DNA of 38,962 bases from Collinsella aerofaciens (GCF_015557435.1 NZ_JADNOH010000003.1:1-38962), one strand, 5' to 3'; shown: positions 1-7,995, counted from the stretch's first letter. Program-made: numbers and translations. The notes: a model not told the origin generated them from the letters alone.

Positions 1-103
1 AGGCATAGACCTTCTGGTCATGCCTTGCCTTTTGAATGACAAATTGTCGCTCTGGGTGGCGCGCAGCGTCGACCGGTCCGTCGTTCGTTAGAACGGCGGA
101 ACC
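1..103. ncRNA. Structured repeat element, copy 1 (cut by window start)
   Basis: The first 25 bases fold as a hairpin: 1-6 pairs with 20-25 and 8-11 with 16-19, with one bulged A and a TTCT loop. A second hairpin pairs 78-86 with 91-99, flanked by 75-77 with 101-103. The same layout occurs at 12989-13092, where stem bases differ in a compensated way: the outer A-T pair of hairpin 1 becomes G-C, GACC/GGTC becomes GGCC/GGCC, and the second hairpin keeps its stem with different bases. The sequence between the hairpins is also similar, including the shared stretch GCAGCGTCGA. It abuts the 3' end of the epimerase gene. The 5' half lies outside the window. It could be an RNA, a transcription terminator or a palindromic repeat; the strand is not settled. 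Confidence 0.45.
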
Positions 104-104
104 T

Positions 105-998
105 CTAGAGCAGGGTGACGCTAAAGGAACGGATGTCGGTAGCGCCCGGTGCCAACGTGATGGTGTTGACCTTGTGATCAAAGACATCGTCCTCGGTGTC
201 CATGGTGGTGTGGCCGGTCCAGGGCTCGAGCGCCACAAACGGAGCGTCGTTGGCGGCAGACCACACGCCGATGTACTTAAAGCCCTCAAAGTCGATCTTG
301 ACGCCGTGGCCCGACTTGCGGCCGCGCAGCGTGAGCGTGGAGCCCGGAGTATCGGTGAACATGATGGCATCGTTATCGAAGCTGCGGTGCGTGATGGGCA
401 GCACGTCCGAGTTATCGGGAGCCTTGTAGCTACCCTCGAACGTCATGAGACCGTCGGGCGTGATGATGGGAGCCTCGTTCGTCCAGGCCTCGGTAAACGC
501 CAGCTCGTAATCCTCGAATACCTCGTCCTCGGCACCGGGGGCGGGCACGTTAAATGCGGGGTGGCCGCCCACCGAGAACGGCAGGTCCACGTCGCCGGTG
601 TTCGTAACGGCAAAGGTCTGGGTAAGCGTGGCGTCGCCGGTCAGGGCATAGGTCATGTTGAGCTTAAAGTGAAACGGAAAGGCCTTGAGCGACTCGGGCG
701 TATCGGTGATCTCGTACGTTACCGAGGAGCCGTCCTCCGAAACCTCGACCAGCTTGTGCTCGACGATGCGCGCGAGTCCGTGGCGCGGCATCTCGCAGGT
801 GCCGGCCGCAGACGTTGCCGTGTTGTTGCGCAGCGAGCCCACAATGGGGAACAGGATGGGCGCATGCTTGCCCCAAAAGGTGGGATCGCCCTGCCACAGA
901 TACTCGTTGCCGTTGAGGGCAAGGCTCGTGAGCTGGGCACCCATGGAATCGATGGCCGCGGTGAGGCCGCCGCGCTTGATGGTAGTGACGGTGGACAT
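105..998 (-). CDS. Aldose 1-epimerase family protein (LacX/galactose mutarotase-like)
   Basis: The 297-residue product looks like the LacX/YphB branch of aldose 1-epimerases, which interconvert alpha and beta anomers of aldoses or sugar phosphates in the cytosol. A GGHPAF motif near the middle carries the conserved histidine. A later LEPWTGH segment carries the likely catalytic glutamate. The ATG at 998 is chosen because GGAGGAAG lies five bases upstream; a longer frame starting at 1022 has no such site. The stop codon touches the structured element at the window edge. The gene lies 79 bases downstream of the membrane-anchored unknown protein on the same strand, so the two may be co-transcribed. 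The exact sugar cannot be read from the sequence. Confidence 0.85.
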   Translation of the reverse strand: MSTVTTIKRGGLTAAIDSMGAQLTSLALNGNEYLWQGDPTFWGKHAPILFPIVGSLRNNTATSAAGTCEMPRHGLARIVEHKLVEVSEDGSSVTYEITDTPESLKAFPFHFKLNMTYALTGDATLTQTFAVTNTGDVDLPFSVGGHPAFNVPAPGAEDEVFEDYELAFTEAWTNEAPIITPDGLMTFEGSYKAPDNSDVLPITHRSFDNDAIMFTDTPGSTLTLRGRKSGHGVKIDFEGFKYIGVWSAANDAPFVALEPWTGHTTMDTEDDVFDHKVNTITLAPGATDIRSFSVTLL

Positions 999-1077
999 GC
1001 TACTTCCTCCAATAGTAAACAACGGTGTCGAGGGCTATTGTCCCACTCTTGGCGGCGGGGTTGAGCGACAGGTGCAG

Positions 1078-1947
1078 TTATTGAGCAATAGCGTAAAGGT
1101 CAAACCCGCCCTGCGGCGTGCTATCGACCGTATCGGGCGCCTGTGAATTAAAACTCACCGGAACCATGCGCTTTGAGGCACGGTAACGCGTGCCGTCGGT
1201 GGCGACGGGCGGCTCATCGACCGTGAGCTCGTAGTCGCCGGGCTTGAGCTCGATGCCGTCACCTTCGGAATTGACGTATTGGTACTCGTCGATCGCTTGC
1301 CCCTTGAGCGTGCGACCCACGATATGGACGAGCATCTGGCTGTCGCCGCGCGCGGTGTCCCACGTCGCGCCGTCCTTGACCTCGACCGATACATGCACCG
1401 AGCGCGTGCGGCTGAGCGATTGTTCGACGGACATCTCGACCTTGGCGGCGTCTTTTCGTTGTTGTTCAACATGGCTCCAGACGTTTCCAATTACCGAGCA
1501 TGCGATAACGCCGGCCATGAAGGCGATGAGGATGGGGCCGAGCGGAGAGCGACGGCCCGCGTCCTCCTCGCGAGCCAGGTCGGGGCGACGTGTGGGCGCG
1601 GGTGCTTGGGCACCCTGCGAGGGCACGTCGAGAATGCTGAAGGATGCCGTACTGCCGGGGTCGATGTTATGGCGCGGCTGCGGGATCTTGGCCGGCGAGA
1701 TGGACATGTCCGCCGGCTCACCGAGTGTGGCCGTGGCATCGGCCTTAGCTTCATCGGCCTCGGCTTGGGCCCAAGCCTGCTCAAAGGTCAGGGGCTCGGC
1801 GGCATCGGAGGCGGCGTCAGGCTCGACAGCAGCATCGTTGCCGGCCTCGTCCTCGTCGCTCGACACGTCACGCGGCGCGGGCTCGTCCCACTCCTCGTCC
1901 GGAGCCTCGCCCTCGCTATACCACCATTCAAAGTTATCGATATCCAT
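1078..1947 (-). CDS. Membrane-anchored acidic protein of unknown function
   Basis: I do not recognise this 289-residue protein. Residues 1-80 are very acidic and low in complexity, rich in Asp, Glu, Ala and Pro. A basic, proline-rich stretch follows, then one hydrophobic segment at about 136-156 (GPILIAFMAGVIACSVIGNV). The remaining 130 residues look like a beta-rich extracytoplasmic domain. There is no N-terminal signal peptide, so the topology is probably type II: acidic tail inside, C-terminal domain outside. The start is preceded by AAGGGG and a GGGGCGCCCC palindrome. It lies upstream of the epimerase gene on the same strand. No enzymatic motif is visible. Confidence 0.7.
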   Translation of the reverse strand: MDIDNFEWWYSEGEAPDEEWDEPAPRDVSSDEDEAGNDAAVEPDAASDAAEPLTFEQAWAQAEADEAKADATATLGEPADMSISPAKIPQPRHNIDPGSTASFSILDVPSQGAQAPAPTRRPDLAREEDAGRRSPLGPILIAFMAGVIACSVIGNVWSHVEQQRKDAAKVEMSVEQSLSRTRSVHVSVEVKDGATWDTARGDSQMLVHIVGRTLKGQAIDEYQYVNSEGDGIELKPGDYELTVDEPPVATDGTRYRASKRMVPVSFNSQAPDTVDSTPQGGFDLYAIAQ

Positions 1948-2036
1948 ACGGGGCGCCCCTTAAGCCTCGCAAATAAACACTTGCCAGCCTTATACCCCCA
2001 GATGGCACGGGAGCTCGCCGGCACAGACAGGAAAAG

Positions 2037-2148
2037 CGTCACAACATTCGACGCTTTTCCTCGTTTTCGAGATTTTCATCAAATGTTGTGACGGTTTGGG
2101 CAGCAGCCACACCACGAATGTGACAAAGGGACTGTCCCTTTGTCACAT
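2037..2148. repeat. Composite palindromic repeat, copy A
   Basis: Two hairpins lie side by side. In the larger, CGTCACAACATT (2037-2048) pairs with 2082-2093 around an inner CTCG/CGAG pair. In the smaller, 2118-2131 pairs perfectly with 2135-2148 (ATGTGACAAAGGGA and its complement) around a three-base loop. The same pair of hairpins, in the same order and orientation, recurs at 6955-7053. The MerR gene's stop codon (2143-2145) lies inside the small hairpin. The element may act as a minus-strand transcript terminator, or may be a mobile palindromic repeat that settled at operon ends. Confidence 0.75.
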
Positions 2149-3012
2149 CTGGAGGGTAACAGGGATTTGGATGCAGCAAAAGTCCTCTTGGTGGGACTCG
2201 TCGTAGCTCGTGGTATCGAGGTAGCAAAAGTCGAAAGCGTTGCCAACGGGCTGGAGCGCGTGCTCGTCCATGCAGGCAACGATGGCGCGGATGCCCTCGG
2301 GCTCGTACGGCATACCCCAGCGGCTCATGCACAGGTATGTGCCCTCGGGCAGCACTTCGATGCCGATCTCTGCCAGCTCGGCGGGATCGCTCGGCAGCAG
2401 TTCCTCGGCACCGCGCGGCAGCACGGCAAAGGAGCCCGCGCCGGCGATAGGGTCGTCGGAATGCAGCGCCTCACGACGCAGCATGGCACCCCAGCCGCGC
2501 ATAGGGCGCGTGCCCGTCAACGCACGCATGCGCAGGATGGCCCGCATGAGCGTGGGGTGAAGCATCGAGCGGCCGCGCTCGATATCGCCTGGAAACTCCT
2601 CAAAGACCACGTAGCGACGCTCAAACTGCTTGAGCTCCGGCCTGCCCTCGCGCTCGCGCCAGTAAACCGCCTCGTCGTAAAAGCTCAGGCGCTCCTGCAC
2701 GCTCGCGCGCTCGGCTTTGAGGCCGGCGATCTGTTCATCGAGCGCTTGCACCCGCGAGCGCAGGTGATCGGTCATCTCGCCAATGTCGAACGTCGAGGTC
2801 AGGCGGTCAATCTCGTCGAGTTCGAGCCCTAGGTCGCGCAGCATGCAGATCAGACGCATGAGCGGGATCTGCGTGGGCGAATAGAAACGGTAGCCCTTTT
2901 CGTTCACCACGGCGGGCTTAAACAGACCGATCTTGTCGTAGTAAATGAGCGTTTGGCGCGAAACATTGAACAAGCTCGCCATCTCGCTAATCGCATACAT
3001 GCCCGTCTGCAT
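2143..3012 (-). CDS. MerR-family regulator with effector-binding domain
   Basis: This is a 289-residue MerR-type transcription factor. Residues 5-72 form the winged helix-turn-helix: YAISEMASLFNVSRQTLIYY, then a GYRFYSP wing and a helix that selects DNA. A coiled coil for dimerisation follows at about 80-115. The C-terminal 170 residues resemble GyrI/BmrR-type ligand-binding domains. ATG 3012 is chosen because GGGAGGA lies six bases upstream. It is the last gene of the minus-strand transporter-UbiD-UbiX run, 91 bases after ubiX, so it probably senses the imported aromatic acid or its product. That link is inferred from position only. Its last two codons, ATG TGA, are contributed by the palindromic repeat. 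Confidence 0.88.
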   Translation of the reverse strand: MQTGMYAISEMASLFNVSRQTLIYYDKIGLFKPAVVNEKGYRFYSPTQIPLMRLICMLRDLGLELDEIDRLTSTFDIGEMTDHLRSRVQALDEQIAGLKAERASVQERLSFYDEAVYWREREGRPELKQFERRYVVFEEFPGDIERGRSMLHPTLMRAILRMRALTGTRPMRGWGAMLRREALHSDDPIAGAGSFAVLPRGAEELLPSDPAELAEIGIEVLPEGTYLCMSRWGMPYEPEGIRAIVACMDEHALQPVGNAFDFCYLDTTSYDESHQEDFCCIQIPVTLQM

Positions 3013-3103
3013 AGATCCTCCCGACACATCCTTTGACGCGAAAAGCCCGCCGCCCACAGGGGCAGCGGGCTCAAACACTCCTCGTATCCTACCCTAAAGA
3101 CGC

Positions 3104-3682
3104 CTATGACCAGCGCTTATAGTTTGCACATGACACGCCGACGGCCTCGAGCGCCTTGGCGGCGATGTGATGCACCGCGTCATCGAGCGTGGCGGGGCCG
3201 TTGTAAAACGTGAGCATGGGCGGCATGAGCATGACGCCCGGTACGCGCGCCAGGCGCGCCATGTTGTCGACATGAATGGCGCTGAAGGGCGTCTCGCGCA
3301 CCATGAGCACCAGGCGGCGCTGCTCTTTCATCTGCACGTCGGCCGCACGCAGCAACAGATTGTCGCTGTAGCCGCTCGCGATGCCGGCGAGCGTCTTCAT
3401 GGAGCACGGGGCCACGATCATGCCGTCGACCGGATAGGTGCCGCTTGCGATGGCGGCGCCGATGTTCTTGTTGTCGTAGACCACATCGGCATGCGTGGCA
3501 AACTCGTCGAGCGTCATGCCGAGCTCCTGCTCGATGGTAATCTCTCCCCCGCGCGTGACGACAAGCGCCGACTCGGCACCGGCCTGACGCAGGCATTTGA
3601 GGCACTCAAGGCCCAGCGCGGCACCGCTGGCGCCAGACACGCCAACGACAATGCGACGGGGACGGACAGAAGACTCAGGCAT
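3104..3682 (-). CDS. ubiX: UbiX-type flavin prenyltransferase
   Basis: The 192-residue protein matches UbiX/Pad1. These flavoproteins attach a dimethylallyl group to FMN to make prenylated FMN, the cofactor of UbiD decarboxylases. The N-terminal flavin-binding loop GVSGASGAALG is at about residues 13-23. The family core PCSMKTL, then SDNLLLRAADV, RETP and a C-terminal PPMLTFYNGP are all in the usual order. The length is normal for the family. It lies 33 bases downstream of the ubiD gene, the usual bsdB/bsdC or lpdB/lpdC arrangement. Its hydrocarbon donor (dimethylallyl phosphate or diphosphate) may be fed by the isomerase-like domain encoded at 7048-7995. Confidence 0.95.
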   Translation of the reverse strand: MPESSVRPRRIVVGVSGASGAALGLECLKCLRQAGAESALVVTRGGEITIEQELGMTLDEFATHADVVYDNKNIGAAIASGTYPVDGMIVAPCSMKTLAGIASGYSDNLLLRAADVQMKEQRRLVLMVRETPFSAIHVDNMARLARVPGVMLMPPMLTFYNGPATLDDAVHHIAAKALEAVGVSCANYKRWS

Positions 3683-3715
3683 GACAACTCCTTAACTACT
3701 TGGTAGGGCTACTTA

Positions 3716-5203
3716 CTAGAAAGCGAGCTCTGCTGCCCACTTATCTGTATCGATTTCCATGAACTGCGAGCGGATGAAATTCTTCTTGAGGCCGAATGGA
3801 ACCGTGCAGTCGAAGATGGCCTTGCAGGCAATGCCGTGCTCGCGGATCGAAGGATCGAACGCGGGGTCGTTGGACGGGTCGAGCACGTGGCAGTGGCAGC
3901 CGGGGATGGTGATGAGGTCCACGTCGGCCTGGAAGCGCGTGGTCATGGCCCACATCACGTCGCTCATATCGAAGATGTCGACATCCTCGTCAACAAGGAT
4001 GACGTGCTTGAGCTCGGAGAACGCCGAGAAGGCAAGCATGGCGGCGTTGCGCTGACGGCCCTCGTCATTTTTGCTCGACTTCTTGAACTGCATGATGGCA
4101 ACGAACTTGCCGCCGCCGCAGGGAGCGGCGTGGACGTTGAGCAGACGGCCCGGGATGGCGGTCTCGACCATCTTGTAGATGGAGGCCTCGGTGGGGATAC
4201 CGGCCATGGACACGTGCTCGTGCGAAGGACCGATGCAGCTCTCCATAATGGGGTTGACGCGCGTGGTAACGGCGGTGATCTTGATCACCGGGCAGACCTT
4301 GGCGCCACCGGTGTAACCGGGGAACTCGGGCATGGCGTAGCCGTGGCCGTTGACGTCCTCGTTGATGGTCTCGTCGTGCATGAGGTAGCCCTCGAGCACG
4401 TACTCGGCATTGGCAATGCACTTCTGCGGAACGGTGACGCAGTCGGCAAGCTCGACGGCGTGGCCGCGCAGGGCACCGGTGATCTGCAGCTCGTTGAAGC
4501 CGAGCGGCGTGGTAGGAGCCTCGAAGCCGCAGCACATGTACACGGCGGGGTCCAGGCCGATGGAGATGGAGATGGGCATGTCCTCGCCGCGCTGGCAGTA
4601 CTCGTCAAAGAACGCGCCCAGGTGACGGCTACCCGGAGTGATCCACATGGCGAGCTTGTCCTTGTCGACGCAGGAGAAGCGGTGGATGGTCACGTCGGAC
4701 TGGGAGCCGTCGGGGCTCGTGCCGTAGGCGAGGCCCATGGTGATGTAGGGGCCGCCGTCGACGGGCGTGTTGGTGGGAGCGGGGACGATCTTGCGCAGGT
4801 CAAAGCCCTCGTCGGTCGCCTTGTACACGACCTCCTGGCAGTCGACATGCTTGCCCTCGGCGATCTGCTCGGGCGCGATCAGGTTCTCGAAGCGCTTGCC
4901 GATTTCGAGGCCCAGGTGCTCCTCGTCCAGGTCGAGCAGGGCGGCAACGCGCTTGCGGCTGGCAAGCATGCCGATGCAGACCTTGGCATCGTCAAAGCCC
5001 TTGACGTTGTTGAAGACCATCGCCGGGCCCTCTTTGGTCGGGCGCATAACGGTGCCGCCGGCACCGACGTGACGATAGACACCCGAGACCTCGGCGTCCG
5101 GGTCGACCTGAGTGTCGGTCTCGAGCAGCTGGCCCGGCATCTCGCGCAAAAAGTCGAGCGCGGAGCGCAGGTCGTGGATCTGGGAAGCATCGGTAGTGGA
5201 CAT
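3716..5203 (-). CDS. ubiD: UbiD-family prFMN-dependent (hydroxy)aryl acid decarboxylase
   Basis: The 495-residue protein is a full-length UbiD-family enzyme, which reversibly decarboxylates aromatic or unsaturated acids using prenylated FMN. VTIHRFS near the middle carries the conserved arginine, and EYVLEGYL followed by a PEFPGYTGG stretch carries the catalytic glutamate region. PIMESC and the CHCHVLDPSNDPAF segment are typical of the non-oxidative hydroxyarylic acid decarboxylases (LpdC/BsdC-like). The ATG at 5203 has AAAGGAG eight bases upstream; the frame extends further up without a ribosome site. Pairing with a dedicated transporter suggests an imported acid such as a hydroxybenzoate or gallate. 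The substrate cannot be decided from sequence. Confidence 0.93.
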   Translation of the reverse strand: MSTTDASQIHDLRSALDFLREMPGQLLETDTQVDPDAEVSGVYRHVGAGGTVMRPTKEGPAMVFNNVKGFDDAKVCIGMLASRKRVAALLDLDEEHLGLEIGKRFENLIAPEQIAEGKHVDCQEVVYKATDEGFDLRKIVPAPTNTPVDGGPYITMGLAYGTSPDGSQSDVTIHRFSCVDKDKLAMWITPGSRHLGAFFDEYCQRGEDMPISISIGLDPAVYMCCGFEAPTTPLGFNELQITGALRGHAVELADCVTVPQKCIANAEYVLEGYLMHDETINEDVNGHGYAMPEFPGYTGGAKVCPVIKITAVTTRVNPIMESCIGPSHEHVSMAGIPTEASIYKMVETAIPGRLLNVHAAPCGGGKFVAIMQFKKSSKNDEGRQRNAAMLAFSAFSELKHVILVDEDVDIFDMSDVMWAMTTRFQADVDLITIPGCHCHVLDPSNDPAFDPSIREHGIACKAIFDCTVPFGLKKNFIRSQFMEIDTDKWAAELAF

Positions 5204-5345
5204 AGCATGCTCCTTTCGGGAGAGTGCCCGACGGCGGTGTGCCGCCGGGCGGGGTAACGTAATGGGGCCGCGGCGCTCATAGATGGGACGCTCGGCCACT
5301 CGCAGTTCGAGCACTCGGCTGCTTACAGCCCAAGCGCTCGACCGC

Positions 5346-6803
5346 TTACATCAGGCCAAAGAGGTGGAACCAGGCGGCCTCGACCAGCACGACGATAAAG
5401 ACGACCACAGTGAGGGGAATGCCCATGCGCATAGCCTCTTTGGAGGTGTAGCCGCCGGCGTCCTTGCCTTCGCCGATAAGGATCGGCAGGTTATGGAACG
5501 GCAGGATGTAGTGGATGTTGATGGACGTGAAGACGATGAGCGCCACGGCGAGCGGGCTCACGCTGGAGCCGGCCGCGAAGCTGATGAACGCCGGCACGCA
5601 CACGCCGAGCACGGCCATGACCGAGCCCATGAACATATGGATAACCATGGAGAGCGCGGCGACAAGCAGGGCGAACAGGAAGATGTTCTCGGGCACGGAG
5701 CTGGGGAGCACGACATCGGCGATCCAGGCGTTCATACCGGTGGCACCGCCCACGGAACCCACGGCCATGGCGGCCGTCAGGAACATGAGGGACTTGATGT
5801 CGACGGCGTTCCAGCTGGCGGGGGTGAGGACCTCGCCGATGATGGGCATGGCGAGGCAGACGCCGATGGCCAGGGTGACCCAGCCGATGTAATCGCCCGA
5901 GACGGTGAGCCACAGCGCGATGGCGATGACAAGCCACACGATGGTGCGAATCTCCTTGACGGAGAGCTTGCCGAGCGCGGCCTGCTTGGCCACGATCTGC
6001 TCGCGATCGTAGACGAGCTCCTTGCTGGGCTTAAAGAGGAAGAGGCCCAGGAACAGGGTGCACAGCAGCGCGACCAGCATAGGCACGCTCATGTACAGGA
6101 ACCAGTCGACAAAGGACGGGCTCATGCCGCCGGCCTCGGCGCTGTACTGCGCAACGAGCGGGTTGAGCGTGGAGTCGCCTGTCAGGAAGAACATGGAGCC
6201 GGGGGCAGCAGCGGCAAACACAAGGAAGCCGAGCTTGCCGCGGTCGTCGTCACCGTAGCCGGCGGACTCGGCGATGACCGAGACAACGGCGAGGATGAGG
6301 AAGGCACGGGGGAACGGATGCGGAATGAGTAGCGACAGCACAAAGGTGAGCGCGAAAATCGAGATGATGAGCGACTTGGCATCGCGCACGAACTTGAGCA
6401 TGAACGCATAGGCGATACGCTCGCCCAGGCCCGACTCCTTGACCGCGCTGGCGATGAGGTAGGCGCCGATGACGAGCCACATGGTGGCTTTGGTCCAGGA
6501 GCTAAACGTGGAGGCGACTGTCGCCGAGATGCTCGCGGCGCCCGTGTCGTCCACGCACACCTTGAACAGAACGAGCAGCGCGCAGTAGAGCAGGCCCACA
6601 AAGCCCGGCTGCGCCACGCCACATGCCCAGAACACCACCGTGGCGAGCGTCAGTGCCAGACAGGTCTGACCGCCGACCGTAAGCTCGACCGTCGAGCTCA
6701 ACTCCGCCAAAGGAAGAAACTTCACCAGCAAAAAGACAACGATACCCAGCACAAAGCCAATTTCGCGCTTGGTGATCTTAAACGCCTTCTTTTCCGCTTC
6801 CAT
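5346..6803 (-). CDS. DASS/SLC13-type anion transporter
   Basis: A 485-residue integral membrane protein with about 12 hydrophobic segments, of the divalent anion:Na+ symporter (SLC13/CitT-like) type. Recognisable parts are the TKATMWLVIGAYLIASAVKE segment, an IPHPFPRAFLIL stretch and a C-terminal INIHYILPFHNLPI loop that resembles the substrate and sodium region of this family. The ATG at 6803 follows a GGTGGGGAG stretch; the longer frame to 6854 lacks one. It is the first gene of the run with ubiD and ubiX, so it probably imports the carboxylate that UbiD decarboxylates. Such pairing also allows substrate/product coupling. The function is inferred from context; the exact anion is unknown. 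Confidence 0.85.
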   Translation of the reverse strand: MEAEKKAFKITKREIGFVLGIVVFLLVKFLPLAELSSTVELTVGGQTCLALTLATVVFWACGVAQPGFVGLLYCALLVLFKVCVDDTGAASISATVASTFSSWTKATMWLVIGAYLIASAVKESGLGERIAYAFMLKFVRDAKSLIISIFALTFVLSLLIPHPFPRAFLILAVVSVIAESAGYGDDDRGKLGFLVFAAAAPGSMFFLTGDSTLNPLVAQYSAEAGGMSPSFVDWFLYMSVPMLVALLCTLFLGLFLFKPSKELVYDREQIVAKQAALGKLSVKEIRTIVWLVIAIALWLTVSGDYIGWVTLAIGVCLAMPIIGEVLTPASWNAVDIKSLMFLTAAMAVGSVGGATGMNAWIADVVLPSSVPENIFLFALLVAALSMVIHMFMGSVMAVLGVCVPAFISFAAGSSVSPLAVALIVFTSINIHYILPFHNLPILIGEGKDAGGYTSKEAMRMGIPLTVVVFIVVLVEAAWFHLFGLM

Positions 6804-6954
6804 CTCCCCACCTTTCTTGTTGGGGGCGCTCCGGATTCGCAGCCACGTTGCCACTTAAAAAGGGGCGCCCGTTATCGGACACCCCTTACGTTGCGCTGTG
6901 TTGCGGCAATACAGTCAAGCGGGATTTTTGGATGAGAAGCGATCCTCTGGGCAA

Positions 6955-7053
6955 AAACCGTCACAACATTCGACGCTTTTCCTCGATTTCGAGATTTTCA
7001 TCGAATGTTGTGACGGTTTGGATGTGGCAAAGGGACTGTCTTTTGTTTCACAT
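6955..7053. repeat. Composite palindromic repeat, copy B
   Basis: A perfect 19-base inverted repeat, 6955-6973 with 7001-7019 (AAACCGTCACAACATTCGA and its complement), encloses an inner CTCGA/TCGAG pair. It is followed by a degenerate version of the ATGTGACAAAGGGA hairpin at 7022-7053. Order and orientation are the same as in the copy at 2037-2148. The stop codon of the fusion gene (7048-7050) lies in the small hairpin. On the minus strand the big hairpin is followed by a run of T, so it could terminate transcription of the fusion gene before the DASS gene. Confidence 0.75.
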
Positions 7054-7995
7054 AGCGAGATCCGTACGGATGGATGGGTCGCTGAGGGCCTCGCGGAGCC
7101 AGGGGGCCAGCTGCTCGGGATGACCTTGCAGATAGCCATTGAGCTCGGAGGGCGCCACGCGGCGTACTTCCGAGATTTCCTCTTGGTTGATATGTAGCTC
7201 GCCCGGCTCGACGCGAGCCAGATAGACCTCGCACCATTCGCACTCGCAGCGGCCGTCGCCGTGATCCTCGCGGTAGACCACGTGACCCAAGTGCTTAAGC
7301 TGGTCGGGCTCGCGCGTGATGCCGAGCTCTTCGTTGATGCGGCGCGCCGTCGCGGCGGCGACGTCCTCCCCGGGGAGCGGGTGGCCGGCACAGCTATCGG
7401 CTAGCACCCCACCCCACAGGCGTTTGAGCGGGCTGCGGCGACAGAGCAGCAGGCGCGCGTCCTCGCCCTGGTCCTCGACCAGAAGCGTCAGGAATGCTTG
7501 ATGCAGAATGCCCTCGCCGGTATGGGCTTTGATGCGATCGACAGGAGTGAGCACCTCGCCGGTCGCGGCATCGACCGCCACGACCTCGGCGCCCGCACCG
7601 CCCTCGTCCCAGCCGGCACGCAATATGCGGGCTGCGGTTTCTTCGAGCGCGGCGATGAGCTCCTTGGTGGTGTTGAGCACGCGCTGCAGATCGTCCTTGC
7701 TCGCCTGCTCAACATGAAAACCCGTGCTTGCGGTCACCGGCACGCCAAAACGCGTGGCCAGTGCCGCTGCAATGTCGTGCGCCGGGATCTCGTCGCGATG
7801 GCACGGAACGGCCAAGATGCTCATGGTCGCCGTGCGTCCGGGCTCGGGTCGCGGAATGGCCTGCGCCGTGGCGCCCAGATGTGCAAACTCGGGCGAGCAG
7901 GCGTACACCACCATGCCTCGCGGCGTCACCGTCAACTGAGCCTCGAGCGTAAACTTGCCCTCGCCCACTGCAACCTTTGTCGTGTGCATTCCCAT
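7048..7995 (-). CDS. LpdD-like prFMN chaperone domain fused to type 1 IPP isomerase-like NUDIX domain
   Basis: This is a 315-residue two-domain protein. Residues about 12-120 resemble LpdD, the small prenylated-flavin chaperone encoded with gallate decarboxylase: AHLGATAQA (38-46), VPCHRDEIPAHDIAAALA (63-80) and TGFHVEQASKDD (91-102) follow the LpdD pattern. Residues about 150-305 resemble type 1 isopentenyl-diphosphate isomerase. Against E. coli Idi the metal ligands H25, H32, H69, E114 and E116 align with H158, H165, H205, E251 and E253; E87 aligns with E223 and W161 with W299. The catalytic Cys67 position is Ala203, with Cys202 beside it. ATG 7995 has GACAGGAG six bases upstream. The gene lies upstream of the DASS-ubiD-ubiX genes on the same strand. 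The inferred role is making or shuttling the dimethylallyl donor and prFMN. The alternative is a generic NUDIX hydrolase. Confidence 0.8.
   Translation of the reverse strand: MGMHTTKVAVGEGKFTLEAQLTVTPRGMVVYACSPEFAHLGATAQAIPRPEPGRTATMSILAVPCHRDEIPAHDIAAALATRFGVPVTASTGFHVEQASKDDLQRVLNTTKELIAALEETAARILRAGWDEGGAGAEVVAVDAATGEVLTPVDRIKAHTGEGILHQAFLTLLVEDQGEDARLLLCRRSPLKRLWGGVLADSCAGHPLPGEDVAAATARRINEELGITREPDQLKHLGHVVYREDHGDGRCECEWCEVYLARVEPGELHINQEEISEVRRVAPSELNGYLQGHPEQLAPWLREALSDPSIRTDLAM

Noticed and set aside
3836-5257. Long plus-strand open frame (473 codons) opposite ubiD
   Set aside because: The protein is rich in His, Gly, Val and Asp without any family motif. It mirrors a strongly coding minus-strand gene in GC-rich DNA and has no ribosome site.
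6848-7197. Small plus-strand frames across the composite repeat
   Set aside because: They are translations of the palindrome itself (NRHNIRRF-type peptides) with no independent support.
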